Origin: Ceriagrion tenellum
Lineage: Eukaryota > Arthropoda > Insecta > Odonata > Coenagrionidae
Direction of reading: 5' to 3'
Length of the DNA stretch: 64,000 nucleotides
NCBI GenBank assembly: GCA_963169105.1
Contig: OY720640.1
Coordinates: forward strand, 63,241,527-63,305,526
Part shown: one piece after another, positions 31,970 to 42,869 of the stretch
How positions within the stretch are numbered: position 1 is the first letter of the stretch
How the letters are laid out: each line of letters opens with the position of its first letter
Position numbers and translations under genes: made by a program
The notes under the pieces: generated by a model
What the model saw: the letters and a program-made list of their open reading frames with translations, nothing else
Told to the model about the DNA's origin: nothing
The model's database searches: none

Positions 31970-34840
31970 GAGCCTAAAGTGCATAACCAGGAGCTGCATT
32001 TTATTCATACGAGATTTTTAAATAGAAAGATGATTTTTTTCATCTTTGGGGCTCATTACGATTAAAATAAGAAAATTCTAGCATAGAAGATGTAGATAAT
32101 TATTAAATTATCACTGTCCCTTTTACAAATTTCATTTTATAGTCCCTCTTAGTTTAGCCTTTGAACTCAAATGCGTGAAGCTGTATCAGAATCCTATTAT
32201 TTTTTATGGACGTTCTATGTTTGTCTACGTGTTATCGGCAGCTCACTCATTAATGGTTATCATTCCCCGCATTCATTTGTCAAGAATGGGAATTTTAATT
32301 ATGTTCTCCAAGGAATAATTCACAACCCATTGGCATTCGAGGCTACAAAGTCAAGCCTTTAAGCATTTTGTGACGATAAAAGACTTCAAATGTATGTGTG
32401 GGAAAAAGGCGTATAAACCTTTATGCGAAGTTAAAAGAAAAAACAAAAATCTGCGCGATAAAAACATTTAGCCGTAACTCCGACGGCATTCTGTTTTTCT
32501 CTCCTAAACATCACCTGCGCTTACGAGGAATGAAATCTCCAGAGCGCACATCTCAGCTTTATGGTGGAACATTCACACGAAATGTATTTGTTCCTTTGAT
32601 CCTGGAATCCTTTATTCGACGCTGGTCTCTAAAATCGTAGCATAAGGTGCGTGCAAAAAATGTCTCATTCCGGAACTCGCCCACCATTACGAACGAGACT
32701 ACTTTATCAACGGTAGATTGATACAGCTCTGCTCTTTCTCCTACAAATCTCGCAAAAATCTGGAAATCACTCTTATCCCACGCGACATTTTCAAATTTCG
32801 CGTGAGATAATAATAATTTACTCGTAAAGATGAAATTAACACATTGTCTCTCCTGAGTGTGGAAATTTAGGTCCTAAAACCTAATCTCTCCCCAGTTAGT
32901 AGTCAGACATACATATTATACCCGTTGACCAAATTTCTTTTTCTAAACTCATAGAAAGTAATCCTCAATAAAGAAGGAGTCTTTTGGTAGTCATATTTAC
33001 GGCTTCTGACGCGTAGAAAAGGCAATGTGAGTTATATACAGTTTGTGTGGAACTTAATAAAAAAATTAGCCTGCAGTTTACCGTTAGTCAAATCTACGAC
33101 GGATGCGCTTAACGCTACGTTTTGTATCTTTGTCCGAAGTATTAAGAACTCTTTAAGTCATGTGGGCACATTCTGCTAGATTTTTTTACCTCGTCAGTTA
33201 ATCTCTCTACTTAAAGCAAAAACGGTGGAGTTATTTGTACATGAGATGAGCATCGAACAATGTGCTCTGATACTAGTTTGCGATTTGTGGGATAGAAAAA
33301 GGTATTTGGCGACAGAAATATAATGAATGCCTGTAAACTTTAATAGCATGTCTACTCAGTTACTGTAATTTGCAATATATTATGATATTTTGACAAAATG
33401 AGATTTGTTATTAGATTAAAAAATGGCCGTCCTTTAACGAACTTTGCTATGCGTTGACAAATAAATGGGTGTAATTAATGACGACTACTTAATAGAAAAC
33501 TAATTAAAAATTAGCGTTCAAAATTTCTTCGTGGGCCCGCAGATATTTTTTCTTTAATTATTCTTGAAAATAGTCTTAAAGCGTTCGGAATGTTCAGAGA
33601 GCGCTGTATGGAGCAATTCACGTTCCCTAAGAGCCAAGCAATACGACGACCATTTGGACATAAACAGAGCGCTTGGGAGGTTTGATGTTAGCATTTTACT
33701 GCGAAGCAAGCACTGCACCAAAAAAAGCTAGCATGTTTTAGACTCAGTTGACTCTAAAAGCTCAGAGACGACACCTTCCTACGGAACACAAGGAGAATCA
33801 TTCGCATGTGACTCTCTCCCGTTCCTTTTGTTTAAGGGTCATTAACAAGCTTCCGACGTCGGGGAGAGAAATTTCCAAGTCCGCCATTCGTGAAAGAGTG
33901 ATGCTTGGATGTGGTTCGCAAACACTTCTCGAGGAAGATAAAGGGAATACTGCCACAAATCCAGTTGTTTGTTACAATGAACTGGAATTTTTCCAGGGCA
34001 CGCTGATAATACGCTCCAAGTGTTGTCTAGTGTCAGAAAAATTGATATTTATTTTTAATCTTAAAAAAGCACATTTACTAGGTCCATTCGAACAATATGA
34101 TACATTGCTTCCACCATATAAATATGTTCTCCCATGCAAATGAAGAATGGATGCTTTAAATGGTATTGGAAGTCGTTCCTGTATTGTAAAAGACCTCATC
34201 AAGATATAGTGTATCACCACTGTTTTAATGTATACACAAACTATTTAAAATTGGCATATTTAGCAAGTAATACAAATTTATCGTAAATAATCAGCAATTC
34301 ATAACTTTTCTATTTAAAAACGTATATTTATTTGACCATACGGCTGCTACAATGAGCTATCAGCGTCTGTCTGGAAAATAACCTTACTTAATAATCTTTT
34401 AATAACTCATAACTTTTGCCGCATTAAATATTGACACCTCAAGGGAGTTATTTCTGTATTAATTTTTGTTTCAACTACCCAAAACAAAAATCGTTTCCAA
34501 CCTCGAATAAGCCGCGAGCGTTTGGAACTCTGTTCATACATATTTAACTGAAAAAATTGGTAAAATAAATAAGAGCTGCACGCTTCGTTAAAACTGCTAC
34601 GAACGAACATATACTGTTTCACAACTCTTACCGGTATTTAGGTGGGAGACTTGGAGGGAATATTACCATGACGCCCCACTGCATCTCTGACAGAAGCGAT
34701 AAAATATGAGTGATACATTGCCGAACAGTTAGGTACAAGAATTCGTTCGTTCCACGCACAATGAGCGATCACAATAAAAACTGAGCTCCACTAAATACAC
34801 CCCCATAATTCACGTCACCATTTCTTACATCTTTGCACGG
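31970..34840. other. No gene recognised
   Basis: Long AT-rich stretch. Frames at 32398-32640 (+), 33748-34143 (+, 131 codons) and 34407-34622 (-) lack domains and show no consistent codon bias. Confidence 0.45.
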
Positions 34841-34844
34841 CTGG

Positions 34845-34913
34845 TGCAATACACCCCCTGCCAAACGCCCATGCGGCGGCTCGCAGTGTAGCACATAGAT
34901 GTAGAAATAATTA
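34845..34913 (+). repeat. SINE-like 3' tail, copy 1
   Basis: The unit ccctgccaaacgccc, cggcggctcgcagtgta, tagatgtagaaat matches 42054-42113 base for base in most positions. It probably represents the 3' region of a retroposon; the 5' head is not recognisable. Confidence 0.5.
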
Positions 34914-34919
34914 AGGTGA

Positions 34920-35790
34920 TACCGCAATGAAATGTCGAACAGACTCCCAAATAAATGTTTTAAAATATTCTCCAGGCAGCAATACCAGTCGGAAGATAGA
35001 GGCGAATAAGGATAAATTGATTCTCGAGGAGGGGGGGGGGGAGAGAGGGAATCGTCAGTGGTGGATGCAACACGGGACTAAATTGAATTTTCAAGTGAGC
35101 TGCATTCGTGCCAAGCCGATCGATGCCAATAATAATTCGCCATCACACGGCACCGGTTGATAACGCCGCGGCATGTGTCCTGTGCCACCACCTCTACCAT
35201 CGCACGGGGAATTCCCAAAGTGATAGTATGAGAAGGACGGCAGCGGAGATGATAACCTAGAGCACAATAGGGTCAAAGCGGTGAAGGGGAGTAGTGGAAG
35301 GGATAGGGCGGAGGAGTAGGAGGAGGAATGCCGGCCAGTGATGGAATTAGGGCCGTGCGGAGGGAGGGGGAGATCGGCCCAGAAACGGGTCGCGGGAGGT
35401 CGGCGGCGGAAGCAGGGGGCATGCTGCGGACGAATCCCAAGTGCTATAGGGGTTGCGAAGGGTGTGGGGGGGGGGAGGGGGGTTTGGGGTGGGGGCAAGG
35501 ACGAGTGATACGGGGTCAATGATGTTCCCTCATCATGCAGATGGCGCGCTCTCCGGTTTCCACATTACGGACCGTCTTCGGACGACGAACGACTCGCGGT
35601 ATTCCGACGGAGGATTTTGGGGGCGATCGCATTTGGCTTTGGGAAGCAGCTTGGTCGTGAGTAATATGAAAATTGGAATTTTTTCTTTGGGGCCGTTTAA
35701 GTTTACGTTAGACATTTTTCGGAGTTGGGGGGGTTGGGATCATATTACTTTATCTTGCGAAGAGAGGGGAGGTAGGCACTAGAACTTAAA
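34920..35790. other. GC/CpG-rich island with G-runs
   Basis: From about 35030 the sequence turns G-rich and CpG-rich (for example ggtcgcgggaggtcggcggc), with an 11-G run at 35031-35041 and a four-run G tract at 35466-35495. Long opposed frames (35091-35519 -, 142 codons; 35453-35782 +, 109 codons) are open because stop codons are rare at this composition; the products are Pro- or Gly-rich low complexity. It may be a promoter-associated CpG island for a gene outside or unrecognised in this window. Confidence 0.4.
35466..35495 (+). promoter_or_regulatory. G-quadruplex-forming motif
   Basis: Four G-runs of 10, 6, 4 and 5 bases separated by a single A, TTT and a single T. The pattern satisfies the usual G3+ N1-7 quadruplex rule with short loops. 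A regulatory role is inference. Confidence 0.7.
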
Positions 35791-36575
35791 TAGAATGTAA
35801 TATAAATTTATTGTTCTAGGACAAAAAGTCCTGTGGAACATGCAGTTGATACAGTAAAAGAAGCTCCGTGGTATGGAAAAATTTACAAGCCTTGCTTAAA
35901 CAACATGAATTAATTAAAAGCCATTCCAGATATTATTTTAATACAAAAATGTCTGAAACAAATAGAGTGGCAGATTTAACAAATAAAATTTTCAAGTTAA
36001 GCTTCTATAATGAGTACGAAAATACTAGAACATTTTCAGTGAAATTTTAATTACATTTTTTGAAAGAACGGTGTGGTCTAGAGTATCATCCAAACCCTTG
36101 AATCAATTAACTATTGACGAAAATATATAAACAAATTGATATTGCGAAGGAATATTTATACACTCATATACTTAAACATACTATGGAGTTATGCGGTCAT
36201 ACCTATTTACATTATGTACGTATCCCATATCGAAGTTAAATAAATAAATTTATTGCTGTTCTAGGACCTTTCCTAATTAACACATACAATTTCATTCGTT
36301 TACTTAACTCATTTATACATACTTGAAGGAGTTTTTGTGGAAAAATAGAGTGCTTTGACAAAAAATCATCATTCTTTCATATGTGTGAATTTTTATTTCG
36401 TAGAATAAATTTTTTTGAGAAAAAATGTGGGGCATAACTTTTTTGGTAACCCTCATAAAATAGAGGCCAAATCATTTCGGGATGTAGATTAAAAATAATG
36501 TCTTCGTCTTCACCAAAGAATATGTCCACTCCTTAGAAATTAATCGACGAATTTTTCCGCGGATGAAAAAGATTG
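35790..36575. other. No gene or repeat recognised
   Basis: AT-rich. The words ttattgttctaggac (35809) and ttattgctgttctaggac (36251) recur about 440 bp apart, a weak direct repeat. Confidence 0.45.
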
Positions 36576-36579
36576 TATA

Positions 36580-36602
36580 CAGTGAAACCTATCTCCGCGG
36601 CC
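36580..36602 (+). mobile_element. Tigger-like MITE end, truncated
   Basis: TA then CAGTGAAACCTATCTCCGCG and gcc, the same terminus as the end at 3030 read inward. It is cut after 23 bp and joined straight to LINE sequence. Confidence 0.55.
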
Positions 36603-37170
36603 CAATGTGTTTGTGAAGAATGTGACTGAAGGAAAATTTAGGGGAAAAGTCCCAAGCGGAAGACCGAAGTGGAAGCTCTCTGCCTATGGTTTAGGGTGAG
36701 GGGGGAATGATGCAGGGAACAAGTCGGTAGTTTGTAAAACGGAATTTATTCCAACCAACTACATTAAACGTGCGCGCACAACCAACACCTGCGGAGAACT
36801 TCCAAAGGCACGCTTAGGTCGTCCTCGCGTATCCCGGTGGCGTCTACCGCGTGACATTCATATTCAAATGTTATTGGCCTCCAACGGTCGTAGCATCTTT
36901 TCCCATATCCCTGCAGGTTTTCAGGGAGCGAGGAGAGAGTCACGTCTTGTGACCCCACATCCGGTGATAAGAGATTACTCGTCAGAAAGCTTATACTGGG
37001 GGCAGACTCAAGTGCGGTGCACTGTGCTCACTCTTACAAAAGGATACATATATTGGACAAATAATGAAGGAAGTATTCATGCAAAACTACGAGGAAGTAA
37101 GCCGACTAAGATTAGAGTGGGTATGATTGAGGGTTACAGTCGACCTATCTTAGGATTAAACGTCCAATGA
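36603..37170 (+). pseudogene. RTE-like LINE C-terminal fragment split by an insertion
   Basis: 36603-36669 gives the GFVKNVTEGKFRGKVPSGRP segment. After about 380 bp of unrelated sequence, 37052-37170 resumes with tggacaaataatgaaggaag, the counterpart of gaccaaataaagaagaaagt at 9068, and runs to the ggattaaacg 3' word. The intervening block (36670-37051) is GC-richer and its frames (36764-36958 -, 36868-37170 +) are not recognised. It could be a solo LTR or a SINE. Confidence 0.65.
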
Positions 37171-37179
37171 TTGTGGAAA

Positions 37180-37630
37180 AGAGAGGAAGCTGATGGCATT
37201 TATCAGGATAAGGTAAAAGGAATGGACGGGGGACATTTTTGAAGGAGAGGGCATGTTGAAGTGGGTCATGGAGGGGAGAATACTTATGAAGTATGGAAAG
37301 GGGAAAGATAATTGGAATTTGGACGAATAAAAGAGGTTGGCGATATGAGGAATTTAAAAATGATCTTATTGCGTACCATATGTTGAAGGGGAACTGCGAT
37401 GATGTCATAGATTTGGGTAAGATAAAACTATCGAAAAAGCTAGGAATCAGCTTCAACTATATCCAATTACAAAATTGGATTGGGGCGAAATTTGAAGAGG
37501 TAGGCAATATGAGGAATTTAAAAAATATCTGAAAAGATATGTTGAAGGAGAACTCAGATGATTCCTAGATTTGGGTTAGATAAGGAATGTGAAAAAAGCT
37601 ACGAATCAGGCTCAACAATATCCAAATATT
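37180..37630 (+). pseudogene. Non-LTR retrotransposon C-terminal fragment (second LINE family) with internal duplication
   Basis: Follows the previous LINE directly. Translation yields GDIFEGEGMLKWVMEGRIL, then a KYGKGKDN-WNLDE block, then RGWRYEEFKNDLIAYHMLKG. 37333-37496 is duplicated at 37497-37630: gaggt(t/a)ggc(g/a)atatgagg, atatgttgaagg and gaatcagctcaac-atatcc words recur with a period of about 164 bp. The frame 37293-37532 (79 codons) covers the first unit. Confidence 0.55.
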
Positions 37631-37864
37631 GATTAATAATACTTCGATTAAATGAGGAAGAATATTCCATTTCAATATTTACAAAATTGTAATTGTCTTT
37701 CATATTTTTTAACATTTACTCCCTATTCACCAACCGTAACCTTCATCCTTTATAAGTAAAGCAAAAACAAAATGTTGAAGCGATTCTCTGATTTTTTTTA
37801 CCATTTAAGGACCTAAAAATATAAGTGCTCTTTTAATCTCGAGTATTAAAGCTTAGTGTATCAG

Positions 37865-38400
37865 GCGATATTTTGTGGAAGTGGAGTACAGATGGCATGA
37901 ACTCAAATGCTTTCTACATTGGGCAAAGTGGCCGGGCAATCAATACCCGGGTAAACGAACACATTAAGTGTTGGCACAAAGGTGACTCCAAGTCTAGTTT
38001 TGCTAAACACCTTATAGATCAGAACCACTACATTATATATAATGATACCATGTATATAATTAATGAAAGGGGTAAAAACTTGACTTCATGGAGCAGTATG
38101 AAATTACTTCATCCTGTAAAAACGAAGATGTGCCCATTGTCAACAATTATTTGTATCCTGACCATTCATCCCCGATTTTATATATGTTATTTGATTCATC
38201 GATCGCATGACAGCCTCTCATTACGTCATTACTTTATACTTTACGTCATTTCATTCCTACGCTCAACCATCTTCCCGTCCAGACCCGTTCAAAAACAGAT
38301 ATAAGCTTGCATTACTTTAAAATTGTACCTTGAAAATGACAAAGCCTATGTCGAAATCTTGGTCTGTATGAATAAAACTCTGTGGAAAGTGAACAATATC
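37865..38400 (+). pseudogene. Penelope-like element: GIY-YIG endonuclease domain, frameshifted, with tail
   Basis: The frame 37873-38304 encodes a GIY-YIG nuclease C-terminus: FYIGQSGRAINTRVNEHIKC (YIG at residues 15-17, catalytic-type Arg at 21 and 26), then FAKHLIDQNH (residues 43-52). PLEs carry this domain after the reverse transcriptase. The upstream GVYxxxC part is replaced by unrelated residues. After residue about 67 the frame goes wrong at an A5 run (38074-38078). In the next frame LDFMEQYEI, with its acidic catalytic-type Glu, and PIVNNYLYPDHS follow, so a single-base insertion broke it. Downstream 38331-38400 is a tail with TGAAAATGAC, a GACA/TGTC stem, then GAAATC and gaataaaactctgtgg, a decayed hammerhead region. 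The reverse transcriptase is absent. Confidence 0.85.
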
Positions 38401-39005
38401 TTTAATTGCGGGATCAAGTATTATTCGTGAACTGTTTCATCGAGCATGGAATTCTACTGAAGATTGTGGAAACATGACAGGGAAAATTTCCGAAATCAAA
38501 CCTCCGAAAAATTTTCATCGAAAAACTTGCCGAAGGGCCCATTCCTTTGAGGAACTAGGTGGGATTGGCCAAGGGAATGAAATTGGACATCCACCGGGGG
38601 AACTTTTGAGTCTGCCGCTCTCATTCTTTTTAGGCGGTTGGCGTACGATGCAGGGATTTGCGGCGACCATGTCGAGACTTAAGCACGAGATTATCCCCGT
38701 TTCTCGATTGAACTCAGATGTCACGCCATTGCCAAATAAAATGTACGTGGGCACTTGGTCCTGAATACCGAATTTCTCCGATGATGTCACATTTTTTCCT
38801 CGTATATGCAATTAAAAACGGTCTGCGTCGTATAGGACGATAAAATAATTACGCTTTCATGCATCCGATATTTTGTTGCCGTCATAAGTGCCCGTTAAAC
38901 AAAAATTTTGTCGCGGCAGTGAGTTAAAGCTTTCCGTCGCAAATTTTTTTCTTGGATTCTACGATGTTTAAGTTGAATAGTTTTATACACCTAGGGTTGG
39001 AATTC
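38400..39005. other. No gene recognised
   Basis: Frames on opposite strands over 38474-38811 (96 and 98 codons) overlap each other and carry no domain. Confidence 0.45.
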
Positions 39006-39007
39006 GC

Positions 39008-39165
39008 CGTAAAAAAAATCATTTTTCTTGACCAGGATTCGCACCTGGATCTCCTAATTACCGGTCAGGTGTTTTAGCCAGTTACACGCCTGACCAGGTC
39101 TTGGGAGATCCGGCTTCGAAACCCGGTCGAGTAAAATGATTTTTTATCATCGCGAATTTCAATCC
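39008..39165. repeat. Palindromic pair of tRNA-like (SINE-like) sequences
   Basis: The minus strand reads ACTGGCTAAAACACC (D-arm/A-box-like), CCTGACCGGTAATTAGG (anticodon-arm-like), GGAGATCC, then AGGTGCGAATCCTGG (T-arm, B-box). The plus strand independently reads TTAGCCAGTTACACGCC, CCTGACCAGGTCTTGGG, GGAGATCC and GGCTTCGAAACCCGG. So each strand carries a tRNA-like order, the two overlapping over the centre. Outer arms pair: gaattcgccgt and aaatcattttt on the left against their inverse on the right. No acceptor stem pairs, so functional tRNA is unlikely. Confidence 0.6.
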
Positions 39166-39169
39166 TTGG

Positions 39170-40260
39170 TGCAGGGACTTCGTACCCTGTCATCTGTAAA
39201 TGCAGTGATTAGAATTAATACATTTTCTAAAGTTGGAAGTAAGCAATTGCATTTTCTACCGATAAATTTTTGCCATGCACTGCACCTGATAAAATTTTTT
39301 ATTATGAAATGTAACTCGAAAATCACAGGGTGTCTTACTTCTTACGGTGAGCCACACCCTATGGGCTTGAAAACACATTAATAATGCCATTACTGCGAAC
39401 AGGATTTCACCACTTTTGCGTGAAAAATATTTTGTGGACCAAACTTCATGTAATAACACCGTCTTTGCGGGTAAGAAAATCTTCAACGTCTGTAGCTATT
39501 CAGAGAACGGATTGATAAGAGTGTTGATTCTTCTTGGAATGCTACTCAAGGTCCTTGAGTAGCATTATGATAGACCCTCTTGATTAATTGGAAGATCTGC
39601 CATTCTGTTTCACATTTTAAGGACCTTATTGCGTTTGCATTTGCCTATTGGCTTGCTTGAAACTTCATCAGTTCCTGCTCTTTCCTTGGTTACCGCAGTG
39701 ACAATCAAATGGTCACTTTTTGATCGCGATGTGTACCAGATGTCCGCAAAATGTTCTCATAAATGATTTGATTTAATAATTTTAACGTAGTTTCCGCCGA
39801 ATATTCTCGGAATACAATAAGGCTGAATATGCAACATCCGTAGCAAAGCGCTCACGTTGACGTATAAGATAATCGGGAGGTAGTGCTTCCAGGGCGAACG
39901 TGCAAAGAGGTGGTGCATAGTTCAGATGCCTTACCCTAGGTCTGTGGCTGGCATACTCATTACTAAACAGAGCCAAATATCAAAAGTACAACGATTGAAT
40001 TTCTTTTGAGAGCCAACATTTTTAAACTTAAACTATATAGGTACATTGTCATTAACTAAATCAGAGTACTCCTAAGCTGGCCTTTGCTAAAAAGTCCTCA
40101 CTCTGATTGAGGTAGGTTTGCTGAGTTCGACCCTTTCAAACTTTCCCATCCGCACTCGTCTTGTATACTTGTTTCGTCTATCTCCTTTCGTTCATCCTAT
40201 CTATATGTCCAGACTAACTCAACATATCTTTCTCAATCCTCGACAACTTTTTTTACATTC
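39170..40260. other. No gene recognised
   Basis: Frames at 39136-39381, 39256-39486 and 39782-39976 were inspected and have no domain. 39540-39575 contains a short palindrome around ctactcaaggtccttgagtag. Confidence 0.45.
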
Positions 40261-40261
40261 C

Positions 40262-40358
40262 ACAAAGTCCGCGCTAGCATGTGGTATTTTGTGGAAGAGC
40301 CACACTCAAGGGGCCAAGAGCCGCATGTGGCTCGCGAACCGCGGTTTGTCGACCACTG
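40262..40358 (-). mobile_element. hAT-like transposon terminus
   Basis: Read on the minus strand the end is CAGTGGTCGACAAACCGCGG, followed by ttcgcgagccacatgcggct and cttggcccc. This is the familiar cagtggtc-caaac-gcgagccacatgcggctctt type of non-autonomous hAT end, assigned from memory. It contains the perfect palindrome gagccgcatgtggctc with neighbouring half-sites. The other terminus was not found, so the copy is truncated. Confidence 0.5.
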
Positions 40359-40359
40359 C

Positions 40360-41740
40360 TCTAGGGTAATCAAATGAACGTTCTAGAACGAAACTGGTAC
40401 CGTTCGACGAGGAAATGGTCTCCCTGCATGCGTCCCATAAATCCTCTGGCAATGATGAGCTGTGATTTCACTGAACACGCGTGGCGTCTTGTGCCCTCAT
40501 TCATTGCTGGGAAACTTAATTTTTGTGCAAGAATCGAATCAAAATAATTCATAGACCAAAATATCGTCGCTTTTAGATCTTAAAAGTAAAATGAAGCATA
40601 TGACTTGAGTAGAAATAATTAAGGAAGTAATTGAGGAAAAATAAAGCCGTCTGTAATTTACCAATTAAGCCAAGGAATTGCGTTAATTATGCATTACTCA
40701 ACTCAGCGTCTTCGTGGCACGCTGAGGTAATAAATATATACTTTTAGCCATTATCATTTTTCGTTCAGGGCAGGGGACCTTAGGTGGTCCTTAATTTTTT
40801 TCAGTTTTCAAAATATGAAGCGCGCCCCCTATTAGGGTTTCAAATAGGTTGAATTTTAGGCCAAAAAATATTTTTTTAATTTATTAAGATTTAGGGGAAA
40901 ACCTGAATGACAATGATTTTCACAGGAGGGTGATTTTTTGGGACGGTCCTTCAGTATTACAAGCTATTTCCCTCAGTGCATTTTTTTATGTGTGTTGAAA
41001 TACTATTACATAATAAAAATAAAAATGTAAATGTCAACGTAATATTATTTTTTCACTGATTAAAGGCTAGCCGTAGTAACTAGGCAGCATGCTGAAATAT
41101 ACTTGGTAGGTGCTGTGATCAACGAGTTTAATGGCTACAAACTGCCCTCAGTCCTTGATTTTCTGGCAGTAAACTTTTATGAACTGATAGATCGGAAAAG
41201 AACGAAACTTTAGGTAGCGAAATAAACAGTAAAAAAGTCACTCATTGATAAAAGAAAGTACTCTTTTCCGTGATGAACAGATAGCAATAAAAAAGTTGAA
41301 AGACCCGATATTGACATAAGATAAGTAGAGTTCCGAACACAGAGTGAAATAAATCAACATCCTCTCATGACAATAACTTTCTCCTTCAGTGTCCTTAAAA
41401 CACATTCATTGATTCGTGAGAAAGGATGTTTCGGAGCCCATAAACCCTCTCTGGCTACGTCAGTCGTCACATGATATTGGAAAACTATTATTATAGCGCG
41501 TAATGACGGGCACAAAGAGGTGGGAGCGATATTTGTTAATGCACAGATTTTATTATTTTATGTACTGGTTTAGGTACAAAGGTATTTATTTATTTTATTT
41601 GTTTCTACTCTGGTTTGTGTGAAACTTAGATTTTAAAAACCGCATTTAATTATAATTTTTGCCTAAATTTCGAATACCGCGCCGAGCATTCATGTCATAG
41701 AATTCTTCTAAGTATAAAATAAGGGAAAAAGAACAAAGAG
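40360..41740. other. No gene recognised
   Basis: AT-rich; no frame longer than 60 codons. Confidence 0.5.
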
Positions 41741-41744
41741 CATA

Positions 41745-41935
41745 AATGTTTAAAAATGTCGATTTTTCCCTCATCGATAAGAGACCATAAGATCTGCGTT
41801 GAGACTTTGGAGTAGGTTAGCTCACAGGTAGTGTTGCTGATTTATTCATATACTCCCTAATGAATGTTTATAAACTTGAACAGTAGTGCTAACACCATCT
41901 TTTGCATGTTCCCTGCATGGCTCTTGGGTCACGTT
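41745..41935 (+). repeat. Dispersed repeat, copy 1 (pairs with 58600-58780)
   Basis: Shares in order gaccataa, ctgcgtt / ctgcatt, ggctttg / gactttg, gacaggtag / cacaggtag, gctgat, atgc-ccctaatg-ttgtt, agtgctaacatca and tgcatgtt. About 170 bp, same orientation. The class is unknown. Confidence 0.5.
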
Positions 41936-42053
41936 GACATAGTTACATTATAGATTATTTTGGTAAGTTTCTGTCGCGTTTGTAGCCTACACATAGTGTA
42001 GTTGATGTTGGTGAAGGTTAATTTCTTCACTCTAGCTCATGTTGGTGATAATT

Positions 42054-42113
42054 CACTCCCTGCCTAACACCCTTACGGTGGCTTGCAGGGTAATAAGTAG
42101 ATGTAGAAGTAAG
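42054..42113 (+). repeat. SINE-like 3' tail, copy 2
   Basis: Matches 34845-34913: actccctgcctaacaccc, cggtggcttgcagggtaa, tagatgtagaagtaa. The flanking sequences differ, as expected for independent insertions. Confidence 0.5.
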
Positions 42114-42339
42114 TGTATTCAAAAAAAGTACAAAATGAAGGATATTATGCTTGAATCATTCCGATAACACCAAGTATGGTGAGTGCCACCCCTGAAACGG
42201 ATTTACTCAAGTACTATATGATCTTACGGCTTCTTTCGACTCCTGAAAAACTGAAAATTAGTAAAATGTTCCCTTTGATCCACAATTACCGCACCTTCCA
42301 TGTTAGCACAGTAGATAGCGACGATGAGATGAATGATCG

Positions 42340-42840
42340 CAGGAGAGGTCAAAGCGGGAGGTGATGAGAGAGCAATCGCCAAAAGGAAACGGGAGGAAAG
42401 AGCGGGCCGAGAGGAGTTGGAATGACGGAGGGGGAGGGAGAGAGAGAGAGAGGGTAGAATCGGTGGTCGTATATGCCATCTGGGAATACGAGATGGATTA
42501 GCGAGCGTGGCGAGCGCCCCCAGTCGGCGCCGGAGAGATGGCTTCGGGACGGACGGAGGGAGAAGGGGGAGGGACGCGTGGCGCCCCGTCCCCTGGGATG
42601 CGGAGAGGGGTCTGAAGCGAGGCGAGAGACGGGAGAGAACTGGGGGATAAACATTGGATGAAACGAAAGGAGAGGAGGGAGGGAGGAAGGAAGGTTTTGT
42701 GGATGGAGAGGGCTGAGGGTGATGAAAAGGGAAAACGACGGATCGACATGGGAGAGCGAGAGATTAGATGGGCGCTGGGAACGCGTGAACAGCTGGGGCG
42801 GGATACAAAGGAATGGATGGAGTTCAAAAAGACGTAATCA
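42340..42840. other. GA-rich, CpG-containing block
   Basis: Strongly purine-skewed plus strand with a ggagggagagagagagagag run at 42428-42452 and CpG words (ggcgagcgcccc, cagtcggcgccgg). Minus-strand frames 42349-42654 and 42498-42827 (101 and 109 codons) are Ser/Pro/Arg-rich low complexity with no domain. It may be regulatory (GAGA-type runs) or simply low complexity. Confidence 0.4.
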
Positions 42841-42869
42841 CCTCCATTAAGAATATCCGAGTAGAGTAA

